A stretch of 64,000 bases of DNA. It comes from Aggregatilineales bacterium. Its GTDB lineage: Bacteria > Chloroflexota > Anaerolineae > Aggregatilineales > Phototrophicaceae. The position numbers and the translations under genes were made by a program. Below the pieces are notes generated by a model, which saw only the letters and a list, made by a program, of their open reading frames with translations, searched no databases and was not told where the DNA came from. Of this stretch, positions 58,810 through 64,000 are shown one piece after another. The first letter of the stretch is position 1, and each line of letters opens with the position of its first letter. Location of the stretch: the NCBI GenBank assembly GCA_030834905.1, contig JAUQWZ010000006.1:62001-126000 (forward strand). Direction: 5' to 3'.

Positions 58810-59685
58810 ATGCTCACTGAACAGCCCAACCCGCGCACGTCCGATATCGACCAGCTTACGGCGCTGGAGATCGCCACGCGGATGAATGACGAGGACGCGA
58901 CCGTTGCGCTGACGGTGCGCCAGGCGCTGCCAGCGATTGGCAAGGCGATTGACGCCATCGCTGAACGCCTGAGCAGCGGCGGGCGGCTGTTTTACGTCGG
59001 CGCGGGAACCAGCGGGCGGCTGGGCGTGCTCGATGCCGCCGAATGCGTGCCGACTTTCAGCGTCGATCCCGAACTGGTGCAGGGAATCATCGCTGGCGGA
59101 GAAGCGGCGCTCGTCCACCCTATAGAGGGCGCCGAGGATGACCGGAACGCCGGACGCGCCGAACTGCTGGCGCGCAGCCTGTGGGAGCGCGACGCCGTCG
59201 TTGGGATCGCCGCCAGCGGGCGCACGCCCTACGTGCTGGGCGCGCTGGAAGCCGCCAACGAAACCGGCGCGCTGACGATTGGCATTGCCTGCAACGTGCC
59301 ATCGGCGGTGCTGGATGCGGCGCAGATCGCCATCGGCGTGCCGGTAGGTCCCGAAGTCATCGCCGGTTCGACGCGGCTGAAGGCGGGTACTGCCCAGAAA
59401 ATGGTGCTGAACATACTCAGCACCGCCACCATGATCAAGCTGGGCAAAGTGTACGGCAATCTGATGGTGGACGTGAAAGTGACCAACGTTAAACTGGCGG
59501 AACGCGCCCGCCGTCTGGTCGCCCAGATCGCCAGTGTGAGCGAAGCCGACGCCGCCGGTCTGCTGGCGCAGGCGAACCACGAGGTCAAGACTGCCATCGT
59601 CATGCAGCGGCGCGGCGTGCCACCCGACGAAGCCCGCCGCCTGCTCAAACAGGCGGGCGGACGCCTGCGCGAAGTCATCGGGTAG
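58810..59685 (+). CDS. murQ: N-acetylmuramic acid 6-phosphate etherase
   Basis: The 291-residue SIS-fold lyase has the family signatures GGRLFYVGAGTSGRLGVLDAAE (split at the SIS phosphate loop), AECVPTFSVDPELVQGIIAGG, EGAEDDRNAG (catalytic region), GIAASGRTPYVLGAL, STRLKAGTAQKMVLN and KVTNVKLAERA. It cleaves the lactyl ether of MurNAc-6-P to give GlcNAc-6-P. Full length. With the kinase and the amidase-like gene it forms a peptidoglycan-sugar salvage route. Confidence 0.96.
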   Translation: MLTEQPNPRTSDIDQLTALEIATRMNDEDATVALTVRQALPAIGKAIDAIAERLSSGGRLFYVGAGTSGRLGVLDAAECVPTFSVDPELVQGIIAGGEAALVHPIEGAEDDRNAGRAELLARSLWERDAVVGIAASGRTPYVLGALEAANETGALTIGIACNVPSAVLDAAQIAIGVPVGPEVIAGSTRLKAGTAQKMVLNILSTATMIKLGKVYGNLMVDVKVTNVKLAERARRLVAQIASVSEADAAGLLAQANHEVKTAIVMQRRGVPPDEARRLLKQAGGRLREVIG

Positions 59686-59720
59686 CGCGCTTGCGAGATA
59701 CGGAAGGATGGCGATCATGT

Positions 59721-59761
59721 GTAGGGACACGACGGTGTCGTGTCCGGGAAAAACGCCCTAC
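59721..59761. repeat. GTAGGGACAC repeat downstream of murQ
   Basis: GTAGGGACACGACGGTGTCGTGTCC (59721-59745) holds the inner palindrome GACACGACGGTGTCGTGTC-like core, then GCCCTAC at 59755-59761. It matches one arm of the elements at 28277 and 31716. Confidence 0.8.
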
Positions 59762-59810
59762 ATGCGCCAATTTCAATAGTTGAAGTAATCCACAATAGGA
59801 ATGGTCCATC

Positions 59811-60296
59811 ATGCCCGATTTACTCGTGAAGCTCTATACCCTGCCCGACCTGATGCCCGAAATCACGGCGATGCAGCAGCAGGGAATCGATGTGCGGCGC
59901 AGCCTCGCCCCCGAAAAGCATCTGGTCGTTCGCTGGGTGCGCGAACACTTTGACCAGACCTGGGCAAACGAAACCGAGGTCGCCTACAGCAACCATCCGG
60001 TATCGTGCTACATCGCCACCCAGCAGGGCGAGATGCTCGGTTTCGCCTGTTATGACGCCACCAGCCGGAACTTTTTCGGTCCCACTGGCGTAGACGAAAC
60101 CCAGCGCGGCAAGGGCATCGGCAGGGCGCTGTTGATCGCCTGTCTGCACGACATGCGCGCGCACGGCTTCGGCTACGCCATCATCGGCGCGGCGGGTCCG
60201 GTTGATTTCTACGTGCGGGCGGTCGGCGCGATCCCGATTGCCGATTCCTCGCCCGGCATCTACCGGGGAGTGCTTCGCGCTGGCGAAGACGACTAA
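59811..60296 (+). CDS. GNAT-family acetyltransferase
   Basis: The 161-residue protein has the acetyl-CoA site VDETQRGKGIGRALLIACLHD (R/Q-x-x-G-x-G/A motif) near residue 100 and the late strand segment AIIGAAGPVDFYVRAVGAIP. It probably acetylates a small amine or amino sugar. Position after murQ and before a Gfo/Idh oxidoreductase on the opposite strand is compatible with amino sugar metabolism, but no direct evidence exists. It overlaps the convergent gene end by 4 nt. Confidence 0.8.
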   Translation: MPDLLVKLYTLPDLMPEITAMQQQGIDVRRSLAPEKHLVVRWVREHFDQTWANETEVAYSNHPVSCYIATQQGEMLGFACYDATSRNFFGPTGVDETQRGKGIGRALLIACLHDMRAHGFGYAIIGAAGPVDFYVRAVGAIPIADSSPGIYRGVLRAGEDD

Positions 60297-61579
60297 CGGG
60301 CGTATATCTGCCGCGCTTCGGCGTCTACCCGGGCGCGGTATTCGTCCATATGGATGGTGGTGTACTCCAGCCGGGCTTCTTCTGCCGCGAACGCCAGCAG
60401 ATGGCTTTCCAAAGATTCGCGGGCGGTGGTCACGCTGTCGTCCGGTGTGCCGCGCAGGGCGTTATAGAAGCTGTGCATGATGCCGAAATCGCCGCCGCCG
60501 TGACCGCTGGCGTCCTTGGCGATGATCGGCACGTCCTCTTCTTCGCCGGTGCGGTGGTAGCGGATGGTCAGTTGGTAGCGTCCGGCAACGAATCTGCCGT
60601 AGAGCGTGGCGCGCGTGCCGTCGTAGCGCATGGTACGCCCTTCTTCGTTCCCCTGCCCCTGCATCAGCAGCGAAACCGTCGTGCCGTCGGTCAGTTCCAT
60701 GTTGACGCTCTGGTGATCGACCACGTCATTATCGCAGTGATAGACGCAGCGCCCGTAAGGTCCGCGCTTGATCGCTTCCAGGCGGGCTTCGACGGACGGC
60801 TTCAGTTCAACCGCGTTCCAGGGCATCCCGTTCATGTCGCTGGCGTACAGGCGCGGCGCGTAGTATTTGCAGTCATCCGCCGCCGGGCAGCCATCGAGAC
60901 AATACTGCGGCGCGCCTTCCGGGGCGTTCTCTGGTCGAAAATGCGTCAGCGCCCCGAACGAACTCAGGTAGGCGACCGGCGTTCGCAGTATCCAGTAGAG
61001 GATATCGAAGTCGTGGCAGCACTTCGCCAGGATCATCGGTCCGGCTTCGGCTTCGCTGCGCCAGTTGCCGCGCACGTAGCTGTGCGCCATGTGCCAGTAA
61101 ACCAGGTTCTCGCGATGATCGATGCTGACCACCCGCCCCAGCTTGCCGGACTGCACGACCGCGCGCACCGCCTCAAAGAAGGGCGAATAGCGCAGCACGT
61201 GGCAAATCTGAAGCAGCCGCCCCTTGTCTTCCGCCACCTGCACCAGCCGCACGTTCTCATGCAGCACCGGCGACATCGGCTTTTCGAGCAGCACGTCATA
61301 GCCAGCTTCCAGCGCCGCCAGCGTCGAATCGATGTGCATCCGATCCATGGTGCAGTTGATGATCACGTCGGCAATCCTGCCGTGTTTCAGCGCGTCTTCC
61401 CAGGTGGCAAACTGATGTGAGGGTGGTATATCGTGGGCAGTCGCCATCCGCGCCATCCGGTCGGGCGCTGGCTCGGCAACCGCCACCACCTCGATATTCT
61501 GCGGATGTGCCAGCGCATAGTCGCCATAGACAGAGCCGCGTCCGCCTGCGCCCAACACCAGTGCTGTAATTGGAGCCAT
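60293..61579 (-). CDS. Gfo/Idh/MocA-family oxidoreductase
   Basis: The 428-residue protein has an N-terminal Rossmann domain (ALVLGAGGRGSVYGDYAL) for NAD(P), the Lys of the EKPMSP motif near residue 100, and CCHDFDILYW near residue 189 in the catalytic DxxxH-like place. A Cys-rich segment, YCLDGCPAADDCKYYAP near residues 230-246, is not part of the basic family and may bind a metal. Members oxidise or isomerise sugars and amino sugars. The neighbours point to cell-wall sugar or N-acetylhexosamine metabolism. Confidence 0.85.
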   Translation of the reverse strand: MAPITALVLGAGGRGSVYGDYALAHPQNIEVVAVAEPAPDRMARMATAHDIPPSHQFATWEDALKHGRIADVIINCTMDRMHIDSTLAALEAGYDVLLEKPMSPVLHENVRLVQVAEDKGRLLQICHVLRYSPFFEAVRAVVQSGKLGRVVSIDHRENLVYWHMAHSYVRGNWRSEAEAGPMILAKCCHDFDILYWILRTPVAYLSSFGALTHFRPENAPEGAPQYCLDGCPAADDCKYYAPRLYASDMNGMPWNAVELKPSVEARLEAIKRGPYGRCVYHCDNDVVDHQSVNMELTDGTTVSLLMQGQGNEEGRTMRYDGTRATLYGRFVAGRYQLTIRYHRTGEEEDVPIIAKDASGHGGGDFGIMHSFYNALRGTPDDSVTTARESLESHLLAFAAEEARLEYTTIHMDEYRARVDAEARQIYAR

Positions 61580-61640
61580 GTTACCTGTTCTCTTTCGGCA
61601 ATCATGTGAAGTTACATCAACATATTGTTGTCATGGATTT

Positions 61641-61668
61641 GTAGGGGCGCAGCATGCTGCGCCCCTGC
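61641..61668. repeat. 28-bp palindromic repeat, intergenic copy
   Basis: GTAGGGGCG, core CAGCATGCTG, CGCCCCTGC. Same length and arms as the copies inside purL and menE. It lies between the oxidoreductase and the hexosaminidase genes. Confidence 0.88.
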
Positions 61669-61684
61669 GGTGAACCTCATACTG

Positions 61685-63559
61685 CTACTCTGCATAAAGG
61701 TCGCGCGCCCGGCGCAGCCGCTTCACGCTGTCTTCCAGCCCGCCCGGACGGTTGCGCGCCAGCCAGTTATCGCGATATTCCGCTTCGATGGTATCGAGAT
61801 CGGCGAGCAGTTCCAGACCCCGGTCTTTTTCGCTGAGCTGGAACAACAAACGTTTCGCGCCATGCTTGAGCATATGTCCGGCGGCGGCAAACTCGCGCTT
61901 GATCAGTTCAGCATCGGGAGTCTCCATGCGGGTATCCGCCAGCGCCGCGTTCACCTGATCGATGTAGTCAATCGTCTCGTGCAGCCGGCGCGTGAACAGC
62001 GCCTGATCTCCCGCCACCGTCCGGCTCTCTTCACGGCGCAGCGACAAGCCAAGTTCCAGCAGTTGATCCAACGAACGGTGGTATGCCCACAGCAGTAAAC
62101 TGCCGTTATGCGGGATGATGCCCGGCTTCTGATAGGTGTTGCCGAGGTCATACGCCACCTGCCCCATGACGCCAGTTCGATCATGGAACGCGAATTCAGA
62201 CACCGCCGCCGCCAGATCGATATCGACGTTACCGGCAAAGTTCCAACTGAGTGCCGCGCCGTAAGCAAAGCCAGGATAGCTCACCGGCAGCGACTGCCAG
62301 TGTCCCAGGTCGCCCCAGTCGGTGTTCAGCACGCCAATCGCGCCGTTCTTCAAGCCGTTTTCGACCGCGTTGCGGATATTGCCCTTCATGTTGTCGGTGC
62401 GTCCGGCGACGCTCACCCAGCTTGACGTGCCGGGACAGACGTAAAACGACAAGCCCGACGACGCAAACAGCGCCGTTTTGCCGGGGAAATCGTGGTCGGC
62501 TTCGTAGCCCCATTCCATCGCGATCACGTCTTTGGGGAGTTCCGCCACCAATTCGGGATACTGGTTGATGATGTCGCCCCAGAACTGCATCGTGCGCCCG
62601 CGCGCCTTCACCCGCCGGTAAATTTCCAGCAGGAAATCGAGATAGACGCGCCCCTTGCCCTTCTGCTCGACCAGCGCCTTACTGCGCCCTTCACCCAGAT
62701 CAAACGTCTCGTCAGCGCCGATATTGAACATTTTGCTGGTGAAGTTGGGCAGCAGTTCGTCGTAAAGCTCGTCCAGCAGATTCAACGTTTCGGGAACCGC
62801 TGGCGACAGGCTGAAGGGATACTCCCATTTGGTGCCCCAGGGCGTCGTAATGCCAACTTCTGTCTCCGCCAGATGTAGGTATTCTTCGTGCCTGAACCAA
62901 CGGTGCATGTGTCCAAAGCTGTTCTGGTTAGGCACCAGTTCGACAAAACGCTCGTGGCAGTAGGCGTCCAGCGCCAGAATTTCCTCCGGCGTCAGCGGTG
63001 AGGCTTGCTCCCACACCGTCCGGTGGTTGCGGTAAGCAAAGGTGTGTTCGGTGTAAAGCTGAAACTGATTGATCTTCCAGCCCGCCAGCATATCGATCAG
63101 CGCGTAGAGCGTCTCCATCGTCGGCACGCGGTCGCGGCTGACGTCGAACATCACGCCGCGCGCGGGGAAATCAGGACTGTCAGCGATTTCGAGCAGCGGC
63201 AGCGTCGCGCCCTGCGTCTGCAAAAGCTGCGCCAGCGTGCAAACGCCATAGAACGCGCCCGCCGCGTCACTACCGGCAATACGGATACCTTCAGCGTGAA
63301 CGGTGAGGCGGTAGCCCTGCGGCTGACCGATTCCAGGATCAATCGAAATCTCCAGCGATCCCGGCAGATCGCCACCCGCGATAGCCCAGTCCACATCGGC
63401 ATACTGCTTCAGGGCAGCCTGCGCGCGCTGACCGCTAAACAGCAGCGGCGCGGCGGGATCGTGCCTGAGGCTGATCAGCCCCTCAAGCGCGGTGAGATTG
63501 ACCGTTCCACCTTTGAGCGAAAACTCACGGGGTACAGGAAGTAAAGGCGGTGTTGGCAT
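61685..63559 (-). CDS. GH20 beta-N-acetylhexosaminidase
   Basis: The 624-residue protein has an N-terminal GH20b-like domain, then the catalytic barrel. The catalytic Asp-Glu pair is in NIGADETFDLGEGRS. Further features are FDVSRDRVPTMETLYALID, LYTEHTFAYRNHRTVWEQ and VNQFQLY-like strand turns; a late aromatic NTDWGDLGHWQ fits the substrate pocket. No signal peptide is seen, so it probably acts on imported fragments in the cytoplasm. It would release GlcNAc from disaccharides such as muropeptides or chitobiose, the role NagZ (GH3) plays elsewhere. Confidence 0.88.
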   Translation of the reverse strand: MPTPPLLPVPREFSLKGGTVNLTALEGLISLRHDPAAPLLFSGQRAQAALKQYADVDWAIAGGDLPGSLEISIDPGIGQPQGYRLTVHAEGIRIAGSDAAGAFYGVCTLAQLLQTQGATLPLLEIADSPDFPARGVMFDVSRDRVPTMETLYALIDMLAGWKINQFQLYTEHTFAYRNHRTVWEQASPLTPEEILALDAYCHERFVELVPNQNSFGHMHRWFRHEEYLHLAETEVGITTPWGTKWEYPFSLSPAVPETLNLLDELYDELLPNFTSKMFNIGADETFDLGEGRSKALVEQKGKGRVYLDFLLEIYRRVKARGRTMQFWGDIINQYPELVAELPKDVIAMEWGYEADHDFPGKTALFASSGLSFYVCPGTSSWVSVAGRTDNMKGNIRNAVENGLKNGAIGVLNTDWGDLGHWQSLPVSYPGFAYGAALSWNFAGNVDIDLAAAVSEFAFHDRTGVMGQVAYDLGNTYQKPGIIPHNGSLLLWAYHRSLDQLLELGLSLRREESRTVAGDQALFTRRLHETIDYIDQVNAALADTRMETPDAELIKREFAAAGHMLKHGAKRLLFQLSEKDRGLELLADLDTIEAEYRDNWLARNRPGGLEDSVKRLRRARDLYAE

Positions 63560-63832
63560 TTAGGTCTCCAGTAACGGATGCAATTTGTGCAAATGAGACA
63601 AAATTCTGTAAGAACTTTTCCGCGTGAATGCAATTTGACTTCATGGTTCAGCTAAGTTATTGTTACGTTCAGGTAATGTAACCCGTGTTCCATCAGAAGA
63701 CAAGCCGTTATACTACTAGTTCTCTGTGATATAGATAACTAGACAAGAAAGGAGCGTCCTGCCTGCCTCTCTAAGCCATTGGTTGTTGGGGTATTTTTCC
63801 ACTTATACTTATCGACTAGGAGATCCAAGACC
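63560..63832. promoter_or_regulatory. Intergenic control region of the solute-binding protein gene
   Basis: Two inverted repeats are seen: GTTAC/GTAAC (63662-63666, 63678-63682) and CTAGTT/AACTAG (63716-63721, 63737-63742). A TATACT box (63709-63714) with a weak -35 TGTTCC lies between them, so the second repeat would cover the start site as an operator. AGGAGA is the ribosome site of the next gene. No RNA gene is seen. Confidence 0.5.
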
Positions 63833-64000
63833 ATGCAAAAGAAACACTTGGCTTTACTCTTCCTGCTGTTGTGCGCGCTCACCTTCGGCGCGGTCAGCGC
63901 GCAGGACGATGGCGCAACCATTAACATCGCCTGGCCCTACCAGCTTCCTCCCGACGGTCACTTCAACTCCTATGCAAGCGGCGTAATTAATCTGGGTGGC
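63833..64000 (+). CDS. Solute-binding protein (family 5-like), N-terminal 56 codons
   Basis: Runs off the right edge. It begins with a signal peptide (MQKKHLALLFLLLCALTFGA, then VSAQ), followed by TINIAWPYQLPPDGHFNSY, which resembles the mature start of family 5 oligopeptide/oligosaccharide-binding proteins. An AGGAGA ribosome site precedes the ATG. If it heads an ABC operon it may import the peptidoglycan or chitin fragments processed by the neighbouring salvage genes. Confidence 0.65.
   Translation, partial: MQKKHLALLFLLLCALTFGAVSAQDDGATINIAWPYQLPPDGHFNSYASGVINLGG

Noticed and set aside
8463..61668. CRISPR array made of the GTAGGGGCG palindromes
   Set aside because: Copies are kilobases apart, some inside genes, with no regular spacers and no cas genes.
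1..64000. A genomic island, prophage or integrated plasmid
   Set aside because: No integrase, transposase, phage, conjugation or toxin-antitoxin gene, no tRNA-flanked att site, and the gene content is largely metabolic.

Overview
The window is GC-rich chromosomal DNA from a bacterium that I would place in the Chloroflexota (Anaerolineae-like). This is inference, resting on a LysW-type lysine pathway, a one-chain PurL with PurS-like and PurQ-like parts, a class II-type PurE, menaquinone genes, duplicated Liv-type ABC systems and a high density of short palindromic repeats. I see no rRNA, tRNA, CRISPR array, transposase, integrase or phage gene. It reads as ordinary chromosome whose unusual content lies mainly in RNA leaders and small repeats.

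Layout. 1-708: start of lysX, complete lysW, and a long lysW leader with two Lys-codon leader peptides, each followed by its own terminator; a sugar kinase diverges from it. 1689-11550: purine operon in the order purL-purC-purE-purF-purD-purM-purN on the minus strand. 11643-16428: first Liv ABC operon (minus). 16565-21518: ChrA-type transporter, class II aldolase, YesL-like membrane protein, acetyl-xylan-esterase-like hydrolase and a phosphoribosyltransferase-fold protein. 21736-25369: two-subunit ABC exporter with asymmetric ATP sites. 25525-31670: KAS III-like enzyme, two acyl-CoA ligases, an alpha/beta hydrolase and an Lrp/AsnC regulator. 31918-36975: second Liv-type ABC operon (plus), probably serving the neighbouring acyl-CoA chemistry. 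36967-44148: menE, menB, menD, menF and a TetR gene on the minus strand, with menH divergent across a TetR-like operator.

44204-50919: class II aldolase and PfkB kinase pair, trehalose synthesis (otsB-otsA), a DegT-like aminotransferase, an MFS transporter and a small acidic protein. 50925-54255: a RIO-type kinase with a long folded leader, and an ABC-F protein whose leader has a short upstream ORF and an anti-Shine-Dalgarno segment. 54439-56582: two-domain multicopper oxidase and a divergent membrane-anchored dihaem cytochrome c. 56602-64000: a cell-wall sugar (muropeptide) salvage group (beta-lactamase-fold hydrolase, MurNAc/GlcNAc kinase, MurQ, GNAT protein, Gfo/Idh/MocA oxidoreductase, GH20 hexosaminidase) and the start of a solute-binding protein.

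The most interesting signals are: (1) tandem lysine attenuators before lysW; (2) the ABC-F leader, built like an antibiotic-inducible attenuator; (3) 28-bp palindromes with GTAGGGGCG/CGCCCCTAC arms and variable palindromic cores, two of them read in frame inside purL and one inside menE; (4) the folded leader of the RIO kinase; (5) a dihaem cytochrome c whose second haem seems to have lost its axial Met. Start codons were moved from the longest reading frame wherever a ribosome binding site or gene coupling favoured another start; this is said in the entries.
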